Under the pieces are notes generated by a model. The model was not told the origin of the DNA. It saw only the letters and a list, made by a program, of their open reading frames with translations, and did no database searches. Both the position numbers and the translations under genes were made by a program. A DNA stretch of 64,000 nucleotides from Kitasatospora herbaricolor (GTDB taxonomy: Bacteria; Actinomycetota; Actinomycetes; Streptomycetales; Streptomycetaceae), in NCBI RefSeq assembly GCF_030813695.1, contig NZ_JAUSVA010000002.1, positions 3,968,001 through 4,032,000 on the forward strand, read 5' to 3'. Positions 1 to 7,133 of this stretch are shown here, piece by piece; position 1 is the first letter of the stretch, and every line of letters starts with the position of its first letter.

Positions 1-1258
1 CCTTGCCGCCGACCACGAAGTTGGCGTCCTTGTCGTAAGGGAGCCTGCTGCCCGGGTCGGCGTTGCGGCCGCCCGCGTCGGTCAGCGTGAAGACGCCGAT
101 CGGGCTGCGCAGGTCGCCCTCGTTGTGGTCGGTGGTCCAGCCCTTGTAGGCGTTGTGGCCGGCCCAGGCCTCGCCGGCCAGCCAGCGGCCCTCGGCGGTC
201 CTGGTCCAGACGGTGACGGTGGTCTCGTTGCCGTCCTTGCCCTTCCCCGACGCCAGCACGACCTGGTTGGTGGTGGCGGGTATCCGGGCGGTGAAGGCGG
301 GGCCGAGGCCCGGGATCGCGACCAGCGAACCGTCGGCGCGGGTCTCGCTGCGGTCGGCCGCCGGGGCCTCGGTGTGGGCCGCGGCCGCCTGGGCCGCCTG
401 GGCGGCCTGCGGCGCCGCCGCGTCGGGCCCCTCCGGGCCGCCGCCGTCGGCGGAGGTGACCGCGGGGGCCGAGCCGCCGGGGCCGACGGTGTACCAGCCG
501 GCGGCAGCGGCGGCGAGCAGCAGCGCCGTACCGGCCGTCAGGGCGCCGCCGTGGGACTTCTTCTTCGCCTTGCGCCGGCGCCCCTGGCTCCGCGGCTCGC
601 CGGGGGCCGTCGGGGCGGGCACGGCGCTCGCGGCGACGGCGGGGCCGGACGCGCCGGCCGGCTCGTGGACGCCCCGGGACCCGTCCGGCTCGACCGGCTC
701 GAACCAGCCGCCGGAGCCGTAGGAGTCGTCACCGCCGTCCTCGGCACCGCCGCGCAGGTACACCTCGTCGCCCGGCTCGTACGGCTCGGACGCCTCGTAC
801 ACACCGGTGCCCCCGTACGTCCCGTAGTCCTGGTACGGCGCGGGGGCCTCGTACGGCGCGGGGGCCTCGTACGGCGCGGGGGCCTGGTAGGGCGCTGACG
901 CCTCGTAGGACTGCTGGGCCGGGTACCCCGGGTACTGCTGCTGCCCGTACGCCTCGGCGGGGTACTGCTGCTGGTACGGCTGCTGGTACCCGCCGGCGTA
1001 GGGCTGCTGGTACGAGGACGGGTGGGCCTCGTGGGCCGGGTAGGCCTGCTGCTGGTACGGCTGCTGCTGGTGCGACTGCGGCTGGTAGGCCTGGTCGTAG
1101 GAGCCGTGGGCCTGCCCCTGGACCGGCTGCTGCGACCGGCCGTACGACGAGGCGTACGGCTCGTCGGGCTGGTACGGATCCGGCTCCCGGCGTGCCCCCG
1201 GAACCGCCGCCGTGGCGCCGGTGTGGGGTAGCGGATGAACGCGGTGGGATCCGGACAT
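1..1258 (-). CDS. YkuD-like (L,D-transpeptidase-type) membrane protein, partial
   Basis: The gene starts at an ATG (complement of 1256-1258) and runs off the left edge, so about 419 residues are visible and the C-terminus is missing. Roughly the first 190 residues are a cytoplasmic low-complexity region rich in Tyr, Gln, Pro and Ala, with the unit YEAPAP repeated. A basic patch (RRRKAKKKS) precedes a single hydrophobic segment near residues 240-257, so the rest should lie outside the membrane. The last visible part has HNAYKGWTTDHNEGD followed by SPIGVFTLTDAGG, which resembles the beginning of YkuD-family domains (the P-x-G-x-F element). The catalytic His/Cys motif would lie beyond the edge, so activity cannot be judged. 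Such enzymes crosslink or modify peptidoglycan. The family call is an inference from a short stretch. Confidence 0.6.
   Translation of the reverse strand, partial: MSGSHRVHPLPHTGATAAVPGARREPDPYQPDEPYASSYGRSQQPVQGQAHGSYDQAYQPQSHQQQPYQQQAYPAHEAHPSSYQQPYAGGYQQPYQQQYPAEAYGQQQYPGYPAQQSYEASAPYQAPAPYEAPAPYEAPAPYQDYGTYGGTGVYEASEPYEPGDEVYLRGGAEDGGDDSYGSGGWFEPVEPDGSRGVHEPAGASGPAVAASAVPAPTAPGEPRSQGRRRKAKKKSHGGALTAGTALLLAAAAAGWYTVGPGGSAPAVTSADGGGPEGPDAAAPQAAQAAQAAAAHTEAPAADRSETRADGSLVAIPGLGPAFTARIPATTNQVVLASGKGKDGNETTVTVWTRTAEGRWLAGEAWAGHNAYKGWTTDHNEGDLRSPIGVFTLTDAGGRNADPGSRLPYDKDANFVVGGK
834..887. repeat. Three 18-bp tandem repeats inside the first gene
   Basis: Three copies of an 18-bp unit starting TACGGCGCGGGGGCCTC follow each other directly. 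On the minus strand they encode the six-residue unit YEAPAP in the disordered N-terminal region of the partial YkuD-like gene, so this is an in-frame repeat that can change length without breaking the gene. Confidence 0.8.
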
Positions 1259-1372
1259 GCGGCGATCCTGCCAAATCCCGGGGCTGTTGGGAAACCCACG
1301 AGGCCGGTCGACACTGTCACAAAATGCGGCCCCCGAACCCGCCAGGGGCTCGGGGGCCGCCGAATGCGCTGG

Positions 1373-2536
1373 TCAGAGGCGCATCGCCTGCGGGGTCTCG
1401 CGACGCTGGAAGTCCGGGCCCTCGTACTCGCGGATGATCTCGTACCGCGTGTTGCGCTCCACCGGGCGGAACCCGGCGTCACGGATCAGGCCGAGCAGGT
1501 CGTCGCGGCCGAGCTTGTTCGGGGTCCCGAAGTTGTCCGCGTCATGGGTGATCTTGTACTCGACGACCGAGCCGTCCATGTCGTCGGCGCCGTGGCTGAG
1601 CGCCAGCTGCGCGGTGGTGACGCCGTGCATCACCCAGAACACCTTCACGTGCGGGACGTTGTCGAACAGCAGCCGGGAGACCGCGAAGGTCTTCAGCGCC
1701 TCGGCACCGGTCGCCATCTCCGTACGGGCCATCAGCTTGTTGCGCACGACGCCGTCCTTGGAGTCGTGGAAGTCGTGCTGGTAGCGCAGCGGGATGAAGA
1801 CCTGGAAACCGCCGGTCTCGTCCTGCAGCTCGCGCAGCCGCAGCACGTGGTCGACCCGGTGGCGGGGCTCCTCGATGTGGCCGTAGAGCATCGTCGAGGG
1901 GGTCTTGAGGCCCTTGCTGTGCGCGAGCCGGTGGATCCGCGACCAGTCCTCCCAGTGGGTGGCGTGGTCGACGATGTGCTGGCGGACCTCCCAGTCGAAG
2001 ATCTCCGCGCCGCCGCCGGTCAGGGACTCCAGGCCGGCGTCGATCAGCTCGTCGAGGATCTCGTCGGCGGACAGGCCGCTGATCTTCTCGAACCAGTGGA
2101 TCTCGGTCGCGGTGAAGGCCTTCAGCGAGACGTTCGGCAGGGCCGCCTTCAGCTCGCGCAACGACCTCGGGTAGTAGCGCCAGGGCAGCGTGGGGTGCAG
2201 GCCGTTGACGATGTGCAGCTCGGTGAGGGAGTCGACCTCCATCGCCTTCGCGAGGCGCACGGCCTCCTCGATGCGCATGGTGTACGCGTCCTTCTCGCCC
2301 GGCTTGCGCTGGAACGAGCAGTACGCGCAGGAGGCGGAGCAGACGTTGGTCATGTTGAGGTGACGGTTGACGTTGAAGTGGACGACGTCGCCGTTCTTCT
2401 GCGTCCGGACGTGGTGGGCGAGACCACCCAGCCAGGCCAGGTCGTCACTCTCGTAGAGCGCGATCCCGTCCTCGCGGGTCAGCCGCTCACCCGCGTAGAC
2501 CTTCGCCTCCAGCTCGCGCTTCAGCCCTGCGTCCAT
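1373..2536 (-). CDS. mqnE: Aminofutalosine synthase MqnE (radical SAM)
   Basis: 387 residues. MqnE makes aminodeoxyfutalosine from SAM and the enolpyruvyl-benzoate product of MqnA, an early step of the futalosine route to menaquinone in the cytoplasm. The radical-SAM cysteines are visible as C66, C70 and C73 in CSASCAYCSF, preceded by the typical HFNVNRHLNMTNVC context. I chose the ATG at 2534-2536 because GGGAGG lies about 10 bases upstream; the frame stays open further upstream, but those starts lack a better ribosome site. The gene is followed on the left by the convergent-free end of the YkuD-like gene and preceded by a dehydratase gene in the same direction. Other menaquinone genes (UbiX-type, mqnP, UbiD-type) lie within 12 kb. 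High confidence; length is usual for the family. Confidence 0.95.
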   Translation of the reverse strand: MDAGLKRELEAKVYAGERLTREDGIALYESDDLAWLGGLAHHVRTQKNGDVVHFNVNRHLNMTNVCSASCAYCSFQRKPGEKDAYTMRIEEAVRLAKAMEVDSLTELHIVNGLHPTLPWRYYPRSLRELKAALPNVSLKAFTATEIHWFEKISGLSADEILDELIDAGLESLTGGGAEIFDWEVRQHIVDHATHWEDWSRIHRLAHSKGLKTPSTMLYGHIEEPRHRVDHVLRLRELQDETGGFQVFIPLRYQHDFHDSKDGVVRNKLMARTEMATGAEALKTFAVSRLLFDNVPHVKVFWVMHGVTTAQLALSHGADDMDGSVVEYKITHDADNFGTPNKLGRDDLLGLIRDAGFRPVERNTRYEIIREYEGPDFQRRETPQAMRL

Positions 2537-2583
2537 GCGGCGGACCGCCTCCCTGCACATTCGATTCGTTGACCGGAACGAGC

Positions 2584-3570
2584 CTACGCCCCGGTGACCA
2601 ACAGCTCCGCAAGCAGGCCGGGGTCGATGTTGCCGCCGCTGACCACGGCGGCGAAGACCCGGCCGCCGAGTTCGGCCGACCGGTGGAAGTAGGCCGCCGG
2701 GGCCACCGCGCCGGACGGCTCCGCCACCAGCCGGCCGCTGCGGGCCAGCAGGGCGACGGTGTCGCGGATCTCCGCCTCGGTGACGGTCACGATGTCGTCG
2801 ACGTACGCCTGGAGATGCTCGAAGGGCAGCTCGCCCACCGAGGGGGTGCGCAGCCCGTCGGCGACGGTCCGGTAGGTGTCGGCCACCGGCCAGCTGGTGC
2901 GCCGGCCGGTGCGCAGGCTCTCCTGGGCGTCGGCGGCCAGCTCCGGCTCGACGCCGACCACCCGCACGCCCGGGCAGCTCAGCTTGAGGGCCGCCGCCGT
3001 GCCGGAGATCAGGCCGCCGCCGCTGACCGGCACCAGGACGGTGTCCAGCTCGTCCGGGGCGTCCTCGCCGATCTCCAGGCCGACCGTGCCCTGGCCGGCG
3101 ATGATCCACGGGTCGTCGTACGGCGGCACCCAGACGTAGCCGTGCCGCTCCGCCAGCTCGGCGGGCAGCGTGTCGCGCTCCTCCGGCGGGACCAGCACGA
3201 CCTCGGCGCCGAACGAGCGGGTGCTCGCCACCTTCACCGCGGGCGAGGTGTCCGGCATCACGATCACGGCCTTCAGGCCGAGCAGCCGGGCCGCGTACGC
3301 CACCGCCTGCGCGTGGTTGCCGCTGGACTGGGCGACCACCCCGCGGGCCCGCTCGGCCCCGGTCAGCGCGGCCAGCCGGTTGTACGCGCCGCGGATCTTG
3401 AAGGCGCCGGTCGGCTGGAGGTTCTCCGGCTTCAGCCAGAGCCGGCGCTCGCCGGCCCCGCCCTCCGGCCCCCGGTCGGCCCAGGGGCAGGGCATCAGGG
3501 GCGTGCGGACCGCGACGCCCGCGATCCGCCGCTGCGCGGCGCGCAGCTCCTCCAGGCCGACCAGTGCCAT
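2584..3570 (-). CDS. PLP-dependent serine/threonine dehydratase
   Basis: 328 residues of the fold-type II PLP family. The Schiff-base lysine is K58 in PTGAFKIRGA, the substrate loop QSSGNHAQ is at 81-88, and the phosphate-binding Gly loop SGGGL is at 183-187. There is no C-terminal regulatory ACT domain, so it is the short catabolic or racemase-like type rather than biosynthetic IlvA. The substrate is likely threonine or serine, with release of ammonia and a 2-oxo acid; threo-3-hydroxyaspartate ammonia-lyase is an alternative. The start codon is only 4 bases after the stop of an Lrp/AsnC regulator gene on the same strand, so the two are almost certainly cotranscribed and the regulator probably senses an amino acid linked to this enzyme. 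Confidence 0.88.
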   Translation of the reverse strand: MALVGLEELRAAQRRIAGVAVRTPLMPCPWADRGPEGGAGERRLWLKPENLQPTGAFKIRGAYNRLAALTGAERARGVVAQSSGNHAQAVAYAARLLGLKAVIVMPDTSPAVKVASTRSFGAEVVLVPPEERDTLPAELAERHGYVWVPPYDDPWIIAGQGTVGLEIGEDAPDELDTVLVPVSGGGLISGTAAALKLSCPGVRVVGVEPELAADAQESLRTGRRTSWPVADTYRTVADGLRTPSVGELPFEHLQAYVDDIVTVTEAEIRDTVALLARSGRLVAEPSGAVAPAAYFHRSAELGGRVFAAVVSGGNIDPGLLAELLVTGA

Positions 3571-3574
3571 CGCT

Positions 3575-4036
3575 CTACTCCGTCTCGTCGAGGGGAAGTT
3601 CGCTGACCCGGTTCTCCCACTTGGTGGAGAGCACGACGGTCGTCCGGGTCCGTGCCACGCCCTTGGTGCCGGACAGCCGCTTCACCACGGATTCCAGGCC
3701 CTCCACGTTGGAGACCCGGACCTTGAGCATGTAAGAGTCGTCGCCGGCGATGAACCAGCAGTCCTCGACCTCGCCGAGCTCCTTGAGCCGGTGCGCGACG
3801 TCCTCGTGGTCGGCGGCGTCGGTGAGCTGAAGGCCGATCAGGGCCGTGACACCGAAGCCGAGCGAGGCCGGGTTGACCGTCGCGCGGTACCCGGTGATGA
3901 CGCCGGCCTGCTCCAGACGGTTGATCCGGTCCGTCACGCTCGGGCCGGACAGGCCGACCAGCCGGCCCAGCTCGGCGTAGGACGCGCGGCCGTTCTCCCG
4001 CAGCGCCTGGATGAGCTGTCTGTCCACCGTGTCCAT
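3575..4036 (-). CDS. Lrp/AsnC family transcriptional regulator
   Basis: 153 residues, the usual size. Residues 1-55 carry the AsnC-type winged helix-turn-helix (DRQLIQALRENGRASYAELG followed by a recognition helix around SGPSVTDRINRLE). Residues 65-140 form the RAM effector-binding and octamer-forming domain. It is immediately upstream of the dehydratase gene and likely controls it and itself, responding to an amino acid; the ligand cannot be read from the sequence. A 119-bp gap separates it from the upstream UbiX-type gene and probably holds its promoter. Confidence 0.92.
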   Translation of the reverse strand: MDTVDRQLIQALRENGRASYAELGRLVGLSGPSVTDRINRLEQAGVITGYRATVNPASLGFGVTALIGLQLTDAADHEDVAHRLKELGEVEDCWFIAGDDSYMLKVRVSNVEGLESVVKRLSGTKGVARTRTTVVLSTKWENRVSELPLDETE

Positions 4037-4155
4037 ATACCGTCCGCGTCCTTCCGAACCTCACCAGACCCACAGATCATTATCCGGAATCAAAGGTGCC
4101 ATGGGCAGACCAACCCGGATATCGCAAAGAACATACTCTCCCGGTCGAGGCCCGC

Positions 4156-4842
4156 TCACTCCACCGTGTCGGCCGCCCCGGCCGGCCCCTTGGCGGCCGC
4201 CCCCAGCTCGCCCTCCCAGCGCCGGTACATCCCGTGCGGCACGCCGGCCGCGTCGAGCACCCGCCCGGCCACGAAATCCACCAGTTCGCGCACCGTGGAG
4301 CCGCCCGCGTAGAACCCGGGCGAGGCGGGCAGCACCACGGCGCCCTGCGCGTCCAGCTCCACCAGGTGCTTCAGCGTCACCCCGTCGAGCGGCGCCTCGC
4401 GCACGCAGACCACCAGCGGGCGGCGCTCCTTGAGGGTGACGGCGGCGGCCCGTTGCAGCAGGTCCTTGCTCAGGCCGAGCGCGATGCCCGCCACCGCACC
4501 GGTCGTCGCGGGGACCACCAGCATCCCCTTCGCCGGGTACGAGCCGCTGGACGGACCGGCCGCGAAGTCCCCCGCCGCCCAGTGCCGGACGCCGTCCAGG
4601 CCCTCGTCCGAGTCCAGCCAGCGGGCCAGGTCCTGCCGCCAGTGGGCGTCCCGGAAGGAGATGCCGGTCTCGTCCAGGATGGTGAGCCTGGCCGCCCGGC
4701 TGACCACCAGGTCCACCGCCTCGCCCGCGGCGAGCAGCCCCCGGATCACCGAGGCCGCGTACGGGGTGCCCGACGCCCCCGAGACCCCGACCACCCACGG
4801 CCGCCGGACCGCCGTACCGTCTGCTGACTTCGCTGCGCTCAT
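4156..4842 (-). CDS. UbiX-family flavin prenyltransferase
   Basis: 228 residues. UbiX enzymes attach a dimethylallyl group to FMN to make the prenylated flavin used by UbiD decarboxylases. The N-terminal FMN loop GVSGASG is at residues 19-25, and the central ATTGAVAGIALGLSKDLLQRAA and the C-terminal ASPGFYAG blocks are typical. I chose the ATG at 4840-4842; the open frame extends upstream across the divergent cyclase promoter but without family similarity. A UbiD-type gene lies at 12982-14439, and the two together fit the decarboxylation step of the futalosine menaquinone pathway. The gene is divergent from the cyclase gene with 67 bp between the starts. Confidence 0.92.
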   Translation of the reverse strand: MSAAKSADGTAVRRPWVVGVSGASGTPYAASVIRGLLAAGEAVDLVVSRAARLTILDETGISFRDAHWRQDLARWLDSDEGLDGVRHWAAGDFAAGPSSGSYPAKGMLVVPATTGAVAGIALGLSKDLLQRAAAVTLKERRPLVVCVREAPLDGVTLKHLVELDAQGAVVLPASPGFYAGGSTVRELVDFVAGRVLDAAGVPHGMYRRWEGELGAAAKGPAGAADTVE

Positions 4843-4909
4843 GACCTCATTTCTATACGCAGCACCGGTTTCGATCCGCCGGGCCCGCCGGGCACGGGAG
4901 GATGGGGCC

Positions 4910-5656
4910 ATGGCGCCGACGCTGATCGACCTCACCCATCCGCTCACCACCGGCATGCCCGTCTACCCGGGCGACCCGGAGGTGGAGCTGCGGCCGGCCC
5001 TGACCACCGCCACCGCCGGCGTCAACGTCCTCGGGCTGCACCTCGGCTCGCAGTCCGGCACCCATGTGGACGCGCCGTACCACGTGGACGTCACCTGGCC
5101 GACCCTGGACGGGCTGCCGCTCGGCCTGTTCACCGGCCCGGCGGTGCTCGCCGACCTGCGCGGCCTGGAGCCGCGCACCGCCGTCACGCCCGACCTGCTC
5201 GCGGAGGCGCTGGCGCAGGTCACCCCCGGCGCCGTCCTGCTGCTGGCCACCGGCTGGCCCCGCCACTGGGGCACCGACCACTACCTCGCCCACCCCTACC
5301 TGACCCCCGCCGCCGCCGAGGCCGTGGTCGCGGCCGGCATCCGCACCCTCGGGGTGGACGCCCTCAGCATCGACCGGACACCCGACCCGGGCCCGGCGGA
5401 CCCGGCGGTGGCGGCGCTGCTCGCCGACCTCGCCGACGAGCACGACGGCGGGCATCCGCAGGAGGCCGGCGGCCTCGCCGCGCACCGGGTGCTGCTCGGC
5501 GCCGAGGGCGGTGCGGTGATCGCGGAGAACCTCACCGACCTGGCGTCGCTCCTGGCGGCGCAGGACGCGGGGGTGCCGGTGGAGGTCTCCTTCTTCCCGT
5601 TGCGACTGGTCGCGGCGGACGGCGCGCCCGTCCGCGCGGTGGCCCGGATCGGCTGA
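4910..5656 (+). CDS. Cyclase / kynurenine formamidase-like metal hydrolase
   Basis: 248 residues of the cyclase family (KynB-like arylformamidases and related hydrolases). The metal-binding signature is visible at residues 44-58 (HLGSQSGTHVDAPYH, including H52, D54 and H58). The ATG at 4910 follows GGGAGG with 8 bases of spacing. Substrate is not deducible: no other tryptophan catabolic gene is nearby, so kynurenine formamidase activity is only one option. It is divergent from the UbiX-type gene and followed by a MOSC gene in the same direction after about 100 bases. Confidence 0.85.
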   Translation: MAPTLIDLTHPLTTGMPVYPGDPEVELRPALTTATAGVNVLGLHLGSQSGTHVDAPYHVDVTWPTLDGLPLGLFTGPAVLADLRGLEPRTAVTPDLLAEALAQVTPGAVLLLATGWPRHWGTDHYLAHPYLTPAAAEAVVAAGIRTLGVDALSIDRTPDPGPADPAVAALLADLADEHDGGHPQEAGGLAAHRVLLGAEGGAVIAENLTDLASLLAAQDAGVPVEVSFFPLRLVAADGAPVRAVARIG

Positions 5657-5756
5657 ACCGACCGGCCCGCCGGCCGGCACCGGACGCCCGAACGAACCGA
5701 GCCGGCAGGGACCTTGGTCTAGACCATCATGGCGGCCCGCCGATAGGCTGCCCGCC

Positions 5757-6473
5757 ATGGCAGAGATCATCGGTGTGGTCGAGCGGCTCTGGCGTTACCC
5801 CGTGAAATCCACCGGTGGCGAACAGCTCGACTCCGTCCAGGTGGACGAACGCGGCCTGGCCGGCGACCGGCTCTACGCCGTTCGCGACGGCGCGGGCAAG
5901 CTCGGCTCCGGCAAGAACACCCGGCGCTTCCGCCGGATGGACGGCCTGCTCCGTCTCGGCGCCCGGCTCGGCCACCGCCTCGACGGCCCCGTCCTCCTCG
6001 ACCCGCTCGGCCGCCCGGTCGCCGACCCCGACACCTTCCTGCGCGCCTTCCTGCAACTGGACGACGTCGAACTCGCCCGCGAGGACGCCGTCCCGCACTT
6101 CGACCAGCTGCCGGTCAGCGTGCTCACCACCGCCACCCTGGACTGGGTCCGCGAGGCCGCCCCCTGCACCGTCGTCGACGAGCGCCGGTTCCGGCCCAAC
6201 ATCCTGCTGCGCACCCCGCCCGGCACCCCGCCCTTCGTCGAGGACCACTGGCTCGGCCGCGAGGCCGCCGCCACCGGCCGCACCGGCCCCCGGCTCGCCT
6301 TCCTCCGGTCCAGCGAACGCTGCGTCATGACCGGTGCCCCGCAACCGGGTCTGCCGCACGCCCCCGAGATCCTCAAGGCGGTCTTCGCCGCCCACGACGG
6401 CCACCTGGACGCCCTCGCCGAGGTCCGCCGCCCCGGCCGGCTGCGGCTGGGCGACAGCCTGACGCTCTGCTGA
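5757..6473 (+). CDS. MOSC domain protein
   Basis: 238 residues. The N-terminal MOSC beta-barrel domain (IGVVERLWRYPVKSTGGE) is followed by the C-terminal MOSC domain, with RFRPNILL at 144-151 and the conserved cysteine C189 in SSERCVMT. MOSC proteins carry or transfer sulfur or bind molybdenum cofactor (YiiM, mARC and Moco sulfurase relatives). No molybdenum enzyme gene is adjacent, so the partner is unknown. Complete and of normal length. Confidence 0.88.
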   Translation: MAEIIGVVERLWRYPVKSTGGEQLDSVQVDERGLAGDRLYAVRDGAGKLGSGKNTRRFRRMDGLLRLGARLGHRLDGPVLLDPLGRPVADPDTFLRAFLQLDDVELAREDAVPHFDQLPVSVLTTATLDWVREAAPCTVVDERRFRPNILLRTPPGTPPFVEDHWLGREAAATGRTGPRLAFLRSSERCVMTGAPQPGLPHAPEILKAVFAAHDGHLDALAEVRRPGRLRLGDSLTLC

Positions 6474-6490
6474 CGCCCGCGCCCGACCCG

Positions 6491-6877
6491 TCAGACGGGA
6501 GTGCCGGCGGTTGCGCCGATCAGGCAGAACGGGTGCCCCGCCGGGTCCGCGTAGACCCGCCAGCCCTCGTACCCCTTCAGCGGCGCGCCGCCGTGGGCGA
6601 TCACCTCCCGCTCGGCCGCCTCGATGTCCGCCACCTCGATGTCCAGGTGGATCTGCTGCGGGTGGGCCGGGTCCGGCCACTGCGGCGGGTGGAAGTCCTG
6701 CACCCGCTGGAACGCCACCACCGGCCCGCCCTCGGTGTGCAGCGTCGACCAGTCCTCGTCCAGCGACCACCGCGGGTCCGGCCGGTCCACCTCCCCGCCG
6801 AGCAGCGCGGCGTAGAAGCGGGCCAGGGCGGCGGGGTAGTGGCAGTCCAGGACGATGCACTGCAGCTTGCCGATCAC
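6491..6877 (-). CDS. VOC family (glyoxalase-like) protein
   Basis: 128 residues, a single vicinal-oxygen-chelate unit. The pattern (LQCIVLDCHYPAALARFYAALLGG at the start, HLDIEV in the middle, WRVYADPAGHPFCLI at the end) is that of the glyoxalase-like domain proteins abundant in actinomycetes. Metal ligands probably include the His of HLDIEV. The function is unassigned. It converges on the MOSC gene with only 17 bases between their stops. Confidence 0.85.
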   Translation of the reverse strand: MIGKLQCIVLDCHYPAALARFYAALLGGEVDRPDPRWSLDEDWSTLHTEGGPVVAFQRVQDFHPPQWPDPAHPQQIHLDIEVADIEAAEREVIAHGGAPLKGYEGWRVYADPAGHPFCLIGATAGTPV

Positions 6878-7015
6878 CGGTGTGCCTCCTCGGATGACGC
6901 GTCCTTGTCCCGCTTACGAGGCTAATGTCCCGGGCCCGGATCCGTCGGGGAAGCCGCCGCCGGAGCGGCGGGGATCCGGCCCACGGGGGGGCTTCCGCGG
7001 TATTCGGATATCCCC

Positions 7016-7046
7016 TTGACCCGCCCTTCGCCGCCTGTGAAATGAT
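7016..7046 (+). promoter_or_regulatory. Promoter-like block of beta-helix gene A
   Basis: TTGACC at 7016-7021 and AATGAT at 7041-7046, separated by 19 bases. The same two hexamers with the same spacing recur before copy B (9568-9573 and 9593-9598). Conservation between copies is the main support; the spacing is slightly long for a vegetative promoter, so the -10 may be placed one or two bases differently. Confidence 0.45.
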
Positions 7047-7133
7047 CCGTTCGCCCTCGACCCGGGCCGGTGCCCGGCGGTCGGGGCGGGCCGCGACGCG
7101 CGGCCACCATTCATCCGTTCTGGGGGGCACAGC